Assembly (NCBI RefSeq): GCF_009653635.1
Contig: NZ_PPFD01000007.1
Span: forward strand, 362,614-426,613
Source of the DNA: Endozoicomonas sp. OPT23
Lineage (GTDB): Bacteria; Pseudomonadota; Gammaproteobacteria; Pseudomonadales; Endozoicomonadaceae
Direction of reading: 5' to 3'
DNA: 64,000 nt
The notes beneath the pieces were generated by a model that saw only the letters and a program-made list of their open reading frames with translations, was not told the origin of the DNA and did not search any database. A program made the translations under genes and the position numbers. Within the stretch, counting starts at the first letter, position 1. Each line of letters starts with the position of its first letter. Positions 46,638-57,183 of this stretch are shown piece by piece.

Positions 46638-47101
46638 AACCCCATCTCTTTTGCCAGATCACTCAGCTTTTTGCCCATTCTCATAAAAGTACCCACCCCA
46701 TGAGCAAAAGGTTTATCCCTGTCACTCTGGTAGCAGATACCACGAGTAAAGATAATCGACTGAGTCACCTGATAAGCTTCTGCTGCACACCTGACTGGCT
46801 CGAAGGGATCAGGCAGCCCCAGATAGTCCAGCCGAAGATCCAGAGTCGGGCAGGTTTCAAACCCTTCAACAGACATACAGGCCGCCATACCACAAGTGGA
46901 GTCCATCAAGGTTGTAATAGAGCCTGAATGAATAATACCACTGCCAGGGTTGGCCTCGAGGTCTTCAGAAAAGGGCATGTTAACGATAACACTGCCACTT
47001 TCAACTTCCTCAACATACATGCCCAATATACGACAGTGCGGTATCGCCCCGAGAAACAGCGAGGCGGCTGATTTCATTTGTTCGTCAGAGATCATTGTCA
47101 T
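46634..47101 (-). CDS. PaaI-type thioesterase B
   Basis: 155 residues, hotdog family: IPHCRILGMYVEEVESGSVIVNMPFSEDLEANPGSGIIHSGSITTLMDSTCGMAA has the signature H-S-G-x-I-T-T-L-x-D segment. Paralogous in fold to the overlapping downstream gene. The pair inserts between usg and asd, which are adjacent in Pseudomonas. Confidence 0.87.
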   Translation of the reverse strand: MTMISDEQMKSAASLFLGAIPHCRILGMYVEEVESGSVIVNMPFSEDLEANPGSGIIHSGSITTLMDSTCGMAACMSVEGFETCPTLDLRLDYLGLPDPFEPVRCAAEAYQVTQSIIFTRGICYQSDRDKPFAHGVGTFMRMGKKLSDLAKEMGL

Positions 47102-47246
47102 ACAGCTTATTGTTATTAATGAGTAGAACTATAACTGGTTTCAAACATTTGTTTAAATAATTTTCAGTAAGACAAGTCCAATCAGGAACTCCCAGGCAAA
47201 TACGGCATCCAATAGTCTCAGGAATAGAATTATTAAGGACTTTTCT

Positions 47247-47765
47247 ATGAATCCCAGCCGCACTTTGCTTCACACTCTTCTACCAGCTATTGCCCTGGCA
47301 ATATCTCTGGCAGCAGCATCTGATGAAGAGATACAAGACATACCGTTAGCTGTATCACCAAAATCTCTCGAAATACTACTTAATGAAGGCAACCACCTTT
47401 CATTTATTGGGGAACTGGAACTATTGGTTGTGCTTGAAACACTTGGTTTAGATGTCTACGACACAGATAAAAAAGAGGAAGGTGAAATACTGTTCTTCGC
47501 TATCGAACAAAAGAAAATGGAAGCCGTTCATTTACTGATGCAAGATTATATAGATGAACACCCGAACAGAGACCTTACCCGTCTTCGCTCAAGAGAAGGA
47601 AGAAACCTGACTGAAGCTCTCACAACCTACGCATCCAATGAGATCAAAACAGCCATGCTGCTCAAGCACTATCGGTTGATTGAATCGCCAGAAGATATAA
47701 AGGACAAATCGAGCATTGCCTATATGATTCTGAGCAACGATAAGGATTTTGCTAAAAAGCAATGA
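47247..47765 (+). CDS. Hypothetical exported protein with ankyrin-like segment
   Basis: 172 residues. A Sec signal peptide is likely (LLHTLLPAIALAISLAAAS, cleavage near ASDEE). Mid-protein GEILFFAIEQKKMEAVHLLMQDYID resembles an ankyrin helix pair and ALTTYASNEIKTAMLLKHYRLI may be another, but full repeats are not complete. AAGGA lies 6 bases before the ATG. It is a lone plus-strand gene in the minus-strand usg-asd joint, sharing a bidirectional hairpin with asd. Function not recognised. Confidence 0.65.
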   Translation: MNPSRTLLHTLLPAIALAISLAAASDEEIQDIPLAVSPKSLEILLNEGNHLSFIGELELLVVLETLGLDVYDTDKKEEGEILFFAIEQKKMEAVHLLMQDYIDEHPNRDLTRLRSREGRNLTEALTTYASNEIKTAMLLKHYRLIESPEDIKDKSSIAYMILSNDKDFAKKQ

Positions 47766-47785
47766 GGGCAGCAAAGCCACCCTCA
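47763..47785 (-). terminator. Terminator of asd
   Basis: TGAGGG (47763-47768) and CCCTCA (47780-47785), extended by G-U pairs and GC/GC, then TTGCTTTTT on the minus strand. The left arm also contains the stop codon of the convergent plus-strand gene. Confidence 0.65.
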
Positions 47786-47799
47786 GAAAGCTTTAAAAC

Positions 47800-48909
47800 T
47801 TAAACCAGAATGGTCAACATACGACGCAGAGGTTCAGCAGCACCCCAAAGCAACTGGTCTCCGACAGTAAAGGCAGAGATATACTCAGGCCCCATGCTCA
47901 GCTTGCGAACACGACCTACAGGTACGGTCAGTTTGCCGGTCACTGCCGCAGGTGTCAGATCATTCATGCTGGCATCACGATCGTTAGCAACAAACTGAGT
48001 CCAGTCACTGGAGCTACCAATGATACGTTCGATCTCTGCCAGAGGAATGTCTTTCTTCAGTTTGATGGTCAGCGCCTGACTGTGACAGCGCATGGCACCA
48101 ACACGAACACAGACACCATCAACTGGCACTACATCGTCGCCTGACAGACCAAGAATCTTGTTGGACTCAACTTCAGCCTTCCACTCTTCACGACTCTGGC
48201 CGTTTTCCAGTTGGCTGTCGATGTAAGGAATCAGACTGCCTGCCAGCGGTACGCCAAACTCGCTTTGTGGCAGATCAGAGCTGCGCAGCAGATCAGACGT
48301 CTTACGATCAATATTCAGAATGGCACTGGCCGGATCAGCCAGTTCTTCGGCAACATTGTCACGAATCACACCCATCTGGGTGATCAGTTCACGCATGTTA
48401 CGTGCACCGGAACCGGAGGCTGCCTGATAGGTCATGGCACTGACCCATTCCACCAGCCCTTCACGATACAGGCCACCAATCGCCATCAACATCAGACTGA
48501 CGGTACAGTTACCACCGATAAAGTTTTTGGTTCCGTTGGCTATAGCCTGGTCAATCACTTCACGATTGACCGGATCCAGAACAATCACACTGTCGTCATT
48601 CATTCGCAGTGAAGACGCTGCATCCACCCAGTAGCCGTTCCAGCCACTTTCACGCAGAGGACCAATGACTTTCTTGGTGTAATCGCCACCCTGACAGGAA
48701 ATAACGATGTCCATCTCTGCCAGTGATTCGACAGAAAAAGCATCCTGCAAAGGATTAACCGGTCTGCCAACATCAGGACCCGGCTGACCATGCTGTGAGG
48801 TAGTGAAGAACACCGGATCAATGCCAGCAAAATCGTTCTCTTCACGCATTCTTTCCATCAGCACAGAACCCACCATTCCGCGCCAACCGACAAAACCTAC
48901 TTTTTTCAT
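47800..48909 (-). CDS. asd: Aspartate-semialdehyde dehydrogenase
   Basis: Reduces aspartyl-4-phosphate to aspartate semialdehyde, the branch point to lysine/diaminopimelate, threonine, methionine and, here, ectoine. 369 residues. NADP loop [15 protein letters not shown], nucleophile Cys in [17 protein letters not shown], and the proton-shuttle His in [17 protein letters not shown]. Follows leuB with an 11-base gap. Confidence 0.97.
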   Translation of the reverse strand: MKKVGFVGWRGMVGSVLMERMREENDFAGIDPVFFTTSQHGQPGPDVGRPVNPLQDAFSVESLAEMDIVISCQGGDYTKKVIGPLRESGWNGYWVDAASSLRMNDDSVIVLDPVNREVIDQAIANGTKNFIGGNCTVSLMLMAIGGLYREGLVEWVSAMTYQAASGSGARNMRELITQMGVIRDNVAEELADPASAILNIDRKTSDLLRSSDLPQSEFGVPLAGSLIPYIDSQLENGQSREEWKAEVESNKILGLSGDDVVPVDGVCVRVGAMRCHSQALTIKLKKDIPLAEIERIIGSSSDWTQFVANDRDASMNDLTPAAVTGKLTVPVGRVRKLSMGPEYISAFTVGDQLLWGAAEPLRRMLTILV

Positions 48910-48920
48910 CTTACCTTTCC

Positions 48921-50003
48921 TTATGCCTGAAGACTTCTTACTACGGCATCACCCATGTCAGACGTATTGACTAATGTGCAACCTTCGGACGCAATATCGC
49001 CGGTTCGCAACCCCTGATCCAGCACATCACTGACCGCCTTTTCGATAGCATCCGCCGCTTCAATTTCAGCCAGAGAGTAACGCAGCAACATAGCCAGAGA
49101 GAGAATCTGTGCCAGCGGATTTGCTTTACCTTCGCCGGCAATATCCGGTGCAGAACCGTGGACCGGCTCATACATACCCTGATTTGCTTCGTTCAAAGAC
49201 GCCGATGGCAGCATACCAATGGAACCAGTCAGCATCGCCGCGCAGTCACTGAGAATGTCTCCGAACATATTACCGGTCACAAGTACGTCGAACTGCTTTG
49301 GCGCACGAACCAGCTGCATGGCTGCGTTATCTACATACATATGACTGAGTTCAACATCGGAGTAATCCTTCGCACCCATTTCAGTAACCAGCTCACGCCA
49401 GAGAGCCGTTACTTCCAAAACGTTGGATTTATCAACAGACGTCAGTTGACCACCACGTTTCTGAGCGGCTTCAAAAGCCACCTTAGCAATACGCTTGATT
49501 TCAGATTCACGGTAAACGTAGGAGTTGTAACCTTCACGCTCACCATTTTCCAGCGTACGAACGCCTCGCGGCTCACCGAAATAGATGCCTCCAGTCAGCT
49601 CACGAACAATCAGTATATCCAGACCGGCCACCAGCTCATGCTTCAGACTGGAAGCTTCAGCCAGCTGAGGAAACAGCATGGCGGGACGCAGATTAGCGAA
49701 CAGTCCCATTTCCGAGCGCAGTTTTAACAGGCCACGTTCTGGACGGTTCATCATTGGCTGGTCGTCCCACTTAGGACCACCCACAGCTCCAAATAAAATA
49801 CCATCAGATTTCCTGGCAACGGCCAGCACTTCATCGGTCAGAGGCACGCCATGGGCATCAAGGGAAGCTCCACCCACCAGACCTTCACTGATTTCAATAT
49901 CGAGATTGAACTTCTGTTTGATAACATCCAGAACCTTCAGTGCTTCAGTAATAATCTCAGGACCGATACCGTCGCCTGGCAGGCATAAAATCTGTTTGCT
50001 CAC
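48921..50003 (-). CDS. leuB: 3-isopropylmalate dehydrogenase
   Basis: Oxidative decarboxylation of 3-isopropylmalate to 2-oxoisocaproate, third step of leucine synthesis. 360 residues. Start [13 protein letters not shown], active-site [13 protein letters not shown], metal Asp in [28 protein letters not shown] and adenine-site [17 protein letters not shown]. In the leuC-leuD-leuB-asd order of Pseudomonas, but the gap to leuD here holds a palindromic repeat. Confidence 0.97.
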   Translation of the reverse strand: MSKQILCLPGDGIGPEIITEALKVLDVIKQKFNLDIEISEGLVGGASLDAHGVPLTDEVLAVARKSDGILFGAVGGPKWDDQPMMNRPERGLLKLRSEMGLFANLRPAMLFPQLAEASSLKHELVAGLDILIVRELTGGIYFGEPRGVRTLENGEREGYNSYVYRESEIKRIAKVAFEAAQKRGGQLTSVDKSNVLEVTALWRELVTEMGAKDYSDVELSHMYVDNAAMQLVRAPKQFDVLVTGNMFGDILSDCAAMLTGSIGMLPSASLNEANQGMYEPVHGSAPDIAGEGKANPLAQILSLAMLLRYSLAEIEAADAIEKAVSDVLDQGLRTGDIASEGCTLVNTSDMGDAVVRSLQA

Positions 50004-50024
50004 TTCCCTTTACCTCTGTTTATT

Positions 50025-50079
50025 TAAGTGTACGGACACTTGTAATCGAATATTTAATCGTCATGCGTCCGTGTACTTA
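50025..50079. repeat. Dispersed palindromic repeat inside leu operon (55 bp)
   Basis: TAAGTGTACGGACAC at the left and the inverse GCGTCCGTGTACTTA at the right form terminal inverted repeats, with GTAATCGAATATTTAATCGTC between. It aligns with the left half of the element at 41039-41131. It lies between leuD (ends at 50093) and leuB (starts at 50003). Confidence 0.75.
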
Positions 50080-50092
50080 GTCTTTTATTTTT

Positions 50093-50740
50093 TTACTGAA
50101 CCGCACCAAACAGCCATGGGCTGCTGGCTTTATGGCCTTTTTCAAACTCTTTGATCGCATCTGCGTTCTGCAGTGTCAGACCAATATCGTCCAGACCATT
50201 AACCAGACAGTGACGTCTGAAATCATCAATAGAGAACTTCAGCTCTTTACCTGATGGCGAAGTAATCACTTCTTTTTCGAGGTCAACGGTCAGCTGATAA
50301 CCCTGCTCAGTTTCAACTTCGTTAAACAGCTGATCCACTTCTGCTTCAGACAGAGTGATGGGCAAAATACCGTTCTTGAAACAGTTGTTGTAGAAAATAT
50401 CTGCAAAGCTTGGCGCAACCACACAACGAAAGCCAAAATCGTCCAATGCCCAGGGAGCGTGTTCTCGACTGGAACCACAACCAAAATTCTGTCGAGCCAG
50501 TAATACGGAAGCGCCTTTATAACGAGCCTGATTCAATACAAACTCTTTATTCAGGGGACGGTTTGAACAGTCCTGACCTGGCTGTCCTTCGTCCAGATAG
50601 CGCAGTTCATCAAACAGGTTCGGGCCAAAGCCACTGCGTTTGATGGATTTCAGAAACTGCTTGGGAATGATCATGTCGGTGTCGACATTGGCACGATCCA
50701 ATGGAGCGACCAAACCGGTATGTACAGTAAATGCTCTCAT
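50093..50740 (-). CDS. leuD: 3-isopropylmalate dehydratase small subunit
   Basis: Swivel subunit of isopropylmalate isomerase. 215 residues. Signature [23 protein letters not shown], and [31 protein letters not shown]. Its ATG shares one base with the leuC stop (TAATG), so the two are translationally coupled. Confidence 0.97.
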   Translation of the reverse strand: MRAFTVHTGLVAPLDRANVDTDMIIPKQFLKSIKRSGFGPNLFDELRYLDEGQPGQDCSNRPLNKEFVLNQARYKGASVLLARQNFGCGSSREHAPWALDDFGFRCVVAPSFADIFYNNCFKNGILPITLSEAEVDQLFNEVETEQGYQLTVDLEKEVITSPSGKELKFSIDDFRRHCLVNGLDDIGLTLQNADAIKEFEKGHKASSPWLFGAVQ

Positions 50741-52173
50741 TATTGCGCTCCTGCCATCATTTCCCGAACATCAACAAAGTGGCCTTTCACCGCTGCAGCG
50801 GCTGCCATCGCCGGACTCACCAGATGAGTTCGACCACCAAAGCCCTGACGACCTTCAAAGTTACGGTTTGAAGTGGAAGCACAGTGTTCGCCATTACCCA
50901 GCTTGTCAGCGTTCATCGCCAGACACATGGAGCAACCTGGTTCACGCCATTGCAGGCCTGCAGCAATAAATATGTCGTGCAGACCCTCTGCTTCTGCCTG
51001 CTCTTTCACCAAGCCGGAACCGGGAACCACCAGCGCTTCTTTAACAGAGTCAGCGACCTTGCGACCTTTAACGACAGATGCCGCTTCACGCAGGTCTTCA
51101 ATACGGGAGTTGGTGCAGGAACCGATAAAGACACGATCCACAGGAATATCGGTAATCGGTTGACCGCCATTCAACCCCATATATTCCAGCGCGCGGGCAT
51201 AACCTTCCTGCTGGGTTTCATCAACACCATCGGCAGGTGTTGGCACATGAGCGTCTATCGGCAAGACCATTTCCGGAGAAGTACCCCATGTTACTTGCGG
51301 CTTGATCTCTTCACCGTTCAGCACAACCACTTCATCAAATACGGCATCATCGTCGGAATGCAGGTCAGACCATGCGGCTACAGCCTTCTCCCAGAGATCA
51401 GCCTGAGGCGCAAAAGGACGACCTTTTACGTAATCAAGAGTGGTCTGATCGACCGCTACCATGCCAGCACGGGCACCGGCTTCAATGGCCATATTGCAGA
51501 CCGTCATGCGGCCTTCCATGGTCATATCACGGAACACCTGACCACCAAATTCAAGCGCACAGCCGTTACCGCCAGCGGTGCCAATCTTGCCGATAATGGC
51601 AAGTACAACGTCTTTAGGTGTTACGCCAAGACCCAGCTTGCCATCAACACGCACCAGCAGGTTTTTCATTTTCTTGGCAACCAGACACTGGGTCGCCATC
51701 ACATGCTCAACTTCTGACGTGCCAATACCGTGCGCCAGTGCGCCAAAAGCACCATGGGTAGATGTGTGAGAATCACCACATACAACCGTCATACCCGGTA
51801 GGGTTGCGCCCTGCTCCGGACCAACGACGTGTACAATACCCTGTCGCTTGTCCTGCATATCAAACTGAACAATGCCGAAGTCATTGCAGTTATCATCCAG
51901 TGTTTTTACCTGAATCTTTGAGATGGGATCTTCAATACCTTCAATGCCTGACTCACGTTCATTACTGGTGGTCGGTACATTGTGGTCTGGTGTCGCGAGA
52001 TTGGCATCGATACGCCATGGCTGTCGCCCAGCCAGTCGCAGGCCTTCAAAAGCCTGTGGGGAAGTCACTTCATGGAGTAGCTGACGGTCGATATAGATCA
52101 ATGCTGAACCGTCATCACGCTGTTGAACAAGGTGGTTATCCCACAACTTGTCGTAAAGAGTCTTGCCTGCCAT
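50740..52173 (-). CDS. leuC: 3-isopropylmalate dehydratase large subunit
   Basis: Fe-S subunit that isomerises 2- to 3-isopropylmalate. 477 residues. The 4Fe-4S cysteines are in [14 protein letters not shown] and [41 protein letters not shown] is also typical. First gene of leuCDB-asd; the LysR gene is divergent 283 bases away. No leucine-rich leader peptide was recognised in the gap. Confidence 0.97.
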   Translation of the reverse strand: MAGKTLYDKLWDNHLVQQRDDGSALIYIDRQLLHEVTSPQAFEGLRLAGRQPWRIDANLATPDHNVPTTSNERESGIEGIEDPISKIQVKTLDDNCNDFGIVQFDMQDKRQGIVHVVGPEQGATLPGMTVVCGDSHTSTHGAFGALAHGIGTSEVEHVMATQCLVAKKMKNLLVRVDGKLGLGVTPKDVVLAIIGKIGTAGGNGCALEFGGQVFRDMTMEGRMTVCNMAIEAGARAGMVAVDQTTLDYVKGRPFAPQADLWEKAVAAWSDLHSDDDAVFDEVVVLNGEEIKPQVTWGTSPEMVLPIDAHVPTPADGVDETQQEGYARALEYMGLNGGQPITDIPVDRVFIGSCTNSRIEDLREAASVVKGRKVADSVKEALVVPGSGLVKEQAEAEGLHDIFIAAGLQWREPGCSMCLAMNADKLGNGEHCASTSNRNFEGRQGFGGRTHLVSPAMAAAAAVKGHFVDVREMMAGAQ

Positions 52174-52456
52174 TCCGTTAATCCCTCATCAACTGCGGCG
52201 TCTTTCAAAGCACCTGCTCAAGGCTGCTATTGAAAGTTTTTGCTCAGGGCTGTGATCAGCCTCTGGCTATTTTTTATTCTTTCTCGAGAGTCATTCAGAG
52301 GCTCTATCTCAAACCTTTCAGTGCTCTTCTGATTGCTCTACTGTCTATATGCTGCATCCTAGCGCTGAACATCGAATTACTCAAATTCATCTTTTTTATG
52401 CTATTAATAACAATTAGGAATACATTCTCTCAATTATTGTTCGAGCTCCCTGATTT

Positions 52457-53326
52457 ATGGACATTCCCAGCCTCAATGCGTTTCTGGCCGTTGCTGAAAC
52501 CGGCTCCTTTTCTCTGGCCGCAGAACGGCTGCATCTAACTCAGCCTGCTGTCAGCAAACGCATAGCCACTCTGGAGTCACAACTGGACAGCCAGCTGTTC
52601 GACCGTATTGGCCGACAGGTCAGTCTCAGTGAGCCGGGCAGAATCCTGTTACCCAAAGCCAGAGAAATGTTGTCCTTAATGAAGGATACACGACAAGAAA
52701 TTAACAACTTAAGGACACAGGTCAAAGGTTCGCTCTCTATGGCCACCAGCCACCATATTGGTTTGCGAAAACTGCCGACGATTCTGAAAGAGTATTCACG
52801 ACGTTATCCACAGGTTCGACTGGATATTCACTTTGTCGATTCCGAAGCCGCTTACGAAATGATTCATCATGGTGAGATTGAACTGGGAGTTATTACTCTT
52901 TCACCAGAAGAAAGAGAGAAGTTTAATGCTGAGCTGATCTGGGAGGACCCCCTGGTATTTATGGCAGCTAACGATCACCCGCTTGCTGGCAAAAAGTCCA
53001 TCACGACAAAACAGCTGAGCAAGCATCAGGCAATATTGCCAGGCTCCAACACCTTCACTTACACACTGGTTAAGGAACTTTTTGAACAGGAAGGCTTGGA
53101 ACTGCATACCGCCATGTCGTCGAACTATCTGGAGACTATACGAATGCTGGCATCCATCGGATTAGCCTGGACCATTCTGCCAAAATCTATGCTGGGAGAT
53201 GATCTTGTGGAGCTTGATACTCTTTGCCGCCCACCGGTTCGTATGTTGGGTCACATTACTCACCGGGAGCGGACGCTTTCCAATGCCGCCAAAGCTTTTC
53301 TTGAGCTGCTGACGGAACCTCAATAG
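52457..53326 (+). CDS. LysR-family regulator divergent from leuC
   Basis: 289 residues. N-terminal winged HTH (LNAFLAVAETGSFSLAAERLHLTQPAVSKRIATLESQLDSQLFDR) and a substrate-binding domain from about residue 90. In Pseudomonas a LysR gene sits at the same place, so it probably senses a leucine-pathway metabolite and controls leuC or a neighbour; the target is not shown. The divergent gap (52174-52456) is AT-rich near the LysR start. Confidence 0.9.
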   Translation: MDIPSLNAFLAVAETGSFSLAAERLHLTQPAVSKRIATLESQLDSQLFDRIGRQVSLSEPGRILLPKAREMLSLMKDTRQEINNLRTQVKGSLSMATSHHIGLRKLPTILKEYSRRYPQVRLDIHFVDSEAAYEMIHHGEIELGVITLSPEEREKFNAELIWEDPLVFMAANDHPLAGKKSITTKQLSKHQAILPGSNTFTYTLVKELFEQEGLELHTAMSSNYLETIRMLASIGLAWTILPKSMLGDDLVELDTLCRPPVRMLGHITHRERTLSNAAKAFLELLTEPQ

Positions 53327-53380
53327 TGGCTAGCACTGTTGCACCGTTGCAGCCATATGAATATTAACTCTGATCGTATT

Positions 53381-54823
53381 TTATTGTTCATCCGGTACGA
53401 ATAAATTTGGGAACTTACTTGCCTCCGCTTTTAGTCCATACTTTATGGTCACCTGCCTATATATATTTTCCAGAACATCTCTTGATAAGGCTTGATGCCC
53501 AGAGTCAACAAGGCTTTGACTCACTTCTTCAACCCATTGAGCTGCGCAAGCAATGTGCAGTATCGATACACTGCTACCCCGCTCACTGGCTGTTTTTTCC
53601 TGAAGCGCGTTTACTGCATATGATGTCGATAAGACTAATTCCCCTACTTCTGTTTTTGCCATATCAACAGCAGAGTGGTTTTCCAACGAGGATGCTACAA
53701 ACAAAGTCAGCGCATCACTGAATTTTTTTTCTTCACTAAAGGTTGGTAAGACATAGCGCTCATGTTTCGCGTACCTGACACTGCTGAATACGCTATCCAG
53801 CATTTTTTTATTTCCCTCTGGATCATTGAAGGCTAGAGCACTGAACCCTCCCTTTCCTCTGAGACAGCATTCAAATTCACCCGTTATTTTATTCTCAAGC
53901 CGGCAGGAACCAATTTTTATACTTGCAGTGAACACATCGTTTAACAACAGAGCTCCAGTAGAATAGTTCTCCTCTCCTATAGGGTTAATAGCTGTACTTC
54001 CCAGGCGCAGAACAAAAACAGGGTAAGGTCTGGTATGGATATAGAACTCGAGAGGTGGGTTACCGAACGTAGGAATAAATACAAGCTGCTGTTCAAGAGC
54101 CAAATGCAGATTCCAAAGCTCATACGGTAAACGCTCATACCAGTAACTCAGCTCTTCTGATGTAGAAGGATCCAGGTTGATATCCAGAATTTCAGATAGA
54201 GCAAAGCTGTCAAAATAGTAGATTGCAGTCAGGTTCGGAGCATAGTGTACCCTATTGACTTCAAGATATGGCTTGGGAGAAAAGTGTTCTTCCCTGCGCG
54301 AAGTCACTTTCATTTTTTTCAATGAACTTTCAGCAATCCCTTCTCGTGAAGGGATTTCAAGCAATCGATTATAAATATAATCTCTGGCAATATTCGCTTT
54401 AACCAAAAGCTCAATGGTCGCTCTATAAGGGAAGCCTCTCTCTCTTTGCTCCAGCAGCCGTTTTTCTACTGCTGACAAAACAGTTTGTTCTTCATAATTA
54501 ATATTACTGTAGCCGGACATTTTCTTCACAATATCCAGCATATTTGACACTACAGCTTCCAGCTCCGGCATGGAAAACTGCTCACCCTCATTTTTTCGCC
54601 GTTCCACAAGATCTTTAGATAGCTGATACCCTTCTCTTGTTTCCAGAGTCTTGATACTTTTTTCCTGATACCAACAACCAGGATTACTGAGATCACCGGA
54701 TAGAGGATGTGAGTCAGAACACGCTTCTGAAAACATTTCTGAAAACACTGTTGTGCTGAAAGAAAATAGTAAAAGAACAAAAGAAATTGTTATTTTAATT
54801 TTCAATATCGAGTATTTTTTCAT
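53381..54823 (-). CDS. Exported orphan protein, paralog A
   Basis: 480 residues; I do not recognise the family. Sec signal MKKYSILKIKITISFVLLLF, cleavage about at FSEMFSEA. A Cys pair (ACSDSH, GCWYQ) follows, probably a disulfide. 100-200 is helical (MPELEAVVSNMLDIVKKM; VEKRLLEQRERGFPYRATIELLVKANIARDYIYNRLLEIPSREG); after LTAIYYFDSF and WYERLPYELWNLHLALEQQLVFIPTF comes a beta-rich stretch. The last 110 residues are helical. The frame can begin at TTG 54880, but the Met at 54823 gives the clean signal peptide. About four fifths identical by eye to the next gene upstream, so a tandem duplication. Confidence 0.75.
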   Translation of the reverse strand: MKKYSILKIKITISFVLLLFSFSTTVFSEMFSEACSDSHPLSGDLSNPGCWYQEKSIKTLETREGYQLSKDLVERRKNEGEQFSMPELEAVVSNMLDIVKKMSGYSNINYEEQTVLSAVEKRLLEQRERGFPYRATIELLVKANIARDYIYNRLLEIPSREGIAESSLKKMKVTSRREEHFSPKPYLEVNRVHYAPNLTAIYYFDSFALSEILDINLDPSTSEELSYWYERLPYELWNLHLALEQQLVFIPTFGNPPLEFYIHTRPYPVFVLRLGSTAINPIGEENYSTGALLLNDVFTASIKIGSCRLENKITGEFECCLRGKGGFSALAFNDPEGNKKMLDSVFSSVRYAKHERYVLPTFSEEKKFSDALTLFVASSLENHSAVDMAKTEVGELVLSTSYAVNALQEKTASERGSSVSILHIACAAQWVEEVSQSLVDSGHQALSRDVLENIYRQVTIKYGLKAEASKFPNLFVPDEQ

Positions 54824-54916
54824 ATTTATTAATACCATCTTATGTAATGCCGTCTGAATAAGACTGATGGTACAGATCAAAATTCAAACTATTGTAAAGC
54901 AGTCCAATTGCACGTT

Positions 54917-54944
54917 GAATCACTGTCAAACCTGACAGTGATTC
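54917..54944. promoter_or_regulatory. Palindrome upstream of paralog A
   Basis: Perfect 12-bp arms GAATCACTGTCA (54917-54928) and TGACAGTGATTC (54933-54944), loop AACC. It ends 94 bases from the chosen start of paralog A. The same position upstream of paralog B holds a degenerate copy. Candidate operator; terminator of paralog B is the alternative. Confidence 0.55.
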
Positions 54945-55067
54945 ATAATCGTTTTTGTTGTTTTTAAATTCATTCGAAAGCCCGCTCTCAGGCAATCCAA
55001 CAGACTTTCAGTAGTGACTAACGTCCTTGTTCAGTTGCAACATATGAGCATATAACCTGAAGATGCT

Positions 55068-56495
55068 TTATTGATCATCAGGTGTAAATAAACTCGGAAA
55101 ATTACCTGCTGCCGTTTTTAATCCGAACTTTATGGTCACCCGTCTATATATATCTTCCAGAACATCTCCTGGTAAAGCTTGATACCCGGAATCAACGAGG
55201 CTCTTACTCACCTCTTCAACCCATTGAGCTGCGCAAGCAATATACAATCTCGATACAATGCCCCCCCGCTCACTGACTGTTTCTTTCTGGGGTGAGTTCA
55301 CTGCATCGAATGCCGACAAGACTACCTCTCCGACTCCTGCTTGTGTCATATCGACAGCAGATTGTTTATCCAACGAGGATGATACAAACAAAGTCAGCGC
55401 ATCACTGAATATTTTTTCTTCATTAAAGGCAGGTGGAACGTATTGCTCATTTTTCGCGTACCTGACACTGCTGAAAATGCTATCGAGTATGATTTTATTT
55501 CTCTCTGGATCACTGAACGTTAAAATACGCGACTTATTTTTCCCGTGACAATATACAAGTTCACCCGTCATTTTAATCTCGAGCCGACAGGATCCAGTTT
55601 TTATACTTGCAGAGTAAACATCGAGTAATAACAGAGCGCCTGTAGAATAGTTATGCTTTCCAATAGAATTTATAACTGAATGCCCCAGGCGAAGAGGAAA
55701 AACAGGGTAGAGTGCTGCATGAATATAGAACTCAGGAGGGGGGTTATCGAATGTAGGGATAAATACAATCTGCTGCTCAAGTGCTAGATGCAGATTCCAA
55801 AGTTCATACGGAAGACGTTCATACCAGCGGCTCGACTCTTCTACCGTAGAAGGATTCAGGTTGATATCCATAATTTCAGATACAGTGAAGCTGTCAAAAT
55901 AGTAGATTGCAGTCAAGTTTGGAGCATACTGCACGCCATTAACTTCAAGATATTGCTTTGGAGAAAAGTGCTCTTCCAAGCGTAAGGTCACTTTCATTCT
56001 TTTCAATGAACCGTCAATGATTCCTTTTCGTGAGGGGATTTCAAGCAATCGATTGTAAATATAATCTCTAACAATATTCGCTTTAACCAAAAGTTCAACG
56101 GTCGCTCTGTAAGGGAAACCTCTCTCTTTTTGCTCCAGCAGTCGTTTTTCCACTGTTGACAAGACAGACTGTTCTTCATTGTTAATATGACTGTAGAGGG
56201 ACATTTTCTTAACAATATTCAACATATTTGACACAACAGCCTCCAGCTCCGGCATGGAAAACTGTTCACCCTCGCTTTTTCGCCGCTCCACAAGGTTTTC
56301 AGATATTTGATACCCTTCTCTTGTTTCCAAAAGCTTGATACTTTTTTCCTGGTGCCAACAATCAGGTTTATCAAAATCATCGGATAGAAGACGTGAGTCA
56401 GAACACTCTTCTGCAAACACTGATGTGCTGAAGAGAAATAATGAAAGAACGAATGAAGTTATTATTTTAATTTTCAATAGCGATTGTTTATTCAT
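55068..56495 (-). CDS. Exported orphan protein, paralog B
   Basis: 475 residues with the same plan as its downstream paralog: signal peptide MNKQSLLKIKIITSFVLSLF, the conserved Cys pair (ECSDSR, DCWHQ), helical region, AIYYFDSF, WYERLPYELWNLHLALEQQIVFIPTF, YSTGALLLLDVYSASIKTGSCRLE, and the IACAAQWVEEVSKSLVDSGYQ tail. Differences cluster in the YPVF-LRLG region and around the GKNKS segment. 244 bases separate it from paralog A's start, with its own homologous leader, so each gene likely has its own promoter. Function not recognised. Confidence 0.75.
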   Translation of the reverse strand: MNKQSLLKIKIITSFVLSLFLFSTSVFAEECSDSRLLSDDFDKPDCWHQEKSIKLLETREGYQISENLVERRKSEGEQFSMPELEAVVSNMLNIVKKMSLYSHINNEEQSVLSTVEKRLLEQKERGFPYRATVELLVKANIVRDYIYNRLLEIPSRKGIIDGSLKRMKVTLRLEEHFSPKQYLEVNGVQYAPNLTAIYYFDSFTVSEIMDINLNPSTVEESSRWYERLPYELWNLHLALEQQIVFIPTFDNPPPEFYIHAALYPVFPLRLGHSVINSIGKHNYSTGALLLLDVYSASIKTGSCRLEIKMTGELVYCHGKNKSRILTFSDPERNKIILDSIFSSVRYAKNEQYVPPAFNEEKIFSDALTLFVSSSLDKQSAVDMTQAGVGEVVLSAFDAVNSPQKETVSERGGIVSRLYIACAAQWVEEVSKSLVDSGYQALPGDVLEDIYRRVTIKFGLKTAAGNFPSLFTPDDQ

Positions 56496-57183
56496 ATTTA
56501 TTAATACCACCTTGTATGGCAATGTCTGAATAAGACTGAAGGTACGGATCAAAGTTCAGATTGCTGAAAAACAGTTCAACTGCAAACCGGAAAACAGTCA
56601 TACCTGACAATGATTCATGCTTGATCCTGACGTTTAGAGTCGTACGAAAGCTCATCTTCAAAGATTTCAGAGTTATCTTTGAACCAGAAGGCAATAATTA
56701 TTTTTCTAAAATACATCGATACAACTTTAATTGTTAAATATAAACCTCAATTCAGATTAGCAACATGAGAGCCTTAACTACTCTAGACTGCACTAACATG
56801 ATGCGCTAATTGGATGTTGAGCAATCTGGCTATTTTAAACATCTTCCTGTTCTGAGCCTCCCTCTGAGTTTTATTTGCACTGAAGGCCGATTGAATGGAA
56901 CAGGAAAAAGCGAACAAGAGTCACATGATAAGACAGGGCGAAAGAATAAGAAAAATGATGCCAATAATTTAAAGAACTTACCAAATACTATATACGGTTC
57001 AGAAACCATTGAACTCTATAACAGCCCGCTGAAGACTTTCTTGCTGCAAACCCCTCATTTTTCCTTAAAGTTTTTCTTACCATTAGTAAACACCCTGCTA
57101 TCTCAAAGGTTCAGAGCACAGTCGGAGTTCTCCCTTTTCAATGATCTACACTTAAAATTCGACGCCTTGACTTACACATATTT
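56496..57183. other. Gene-poor gap upstream of papain-like orphan
   Basis: A 688-base stretch. The first 130 bases are the leader of paralog B, homologous to that of paralog A, with the degenerate palindrome GGAAAACAGTCA / TGACAATGATTC at 56589-56616. The rest is AT-rich. A TTG-started frame (56810-57235) has no family features. The promoter of the next gene should lie here, but I see no clear boxes. Confidence 0.5.

Noticed and set aside
50884-51717. 277-residue plus-strand frame in leuC
   Set aside because: Antisense shadow of leuC.
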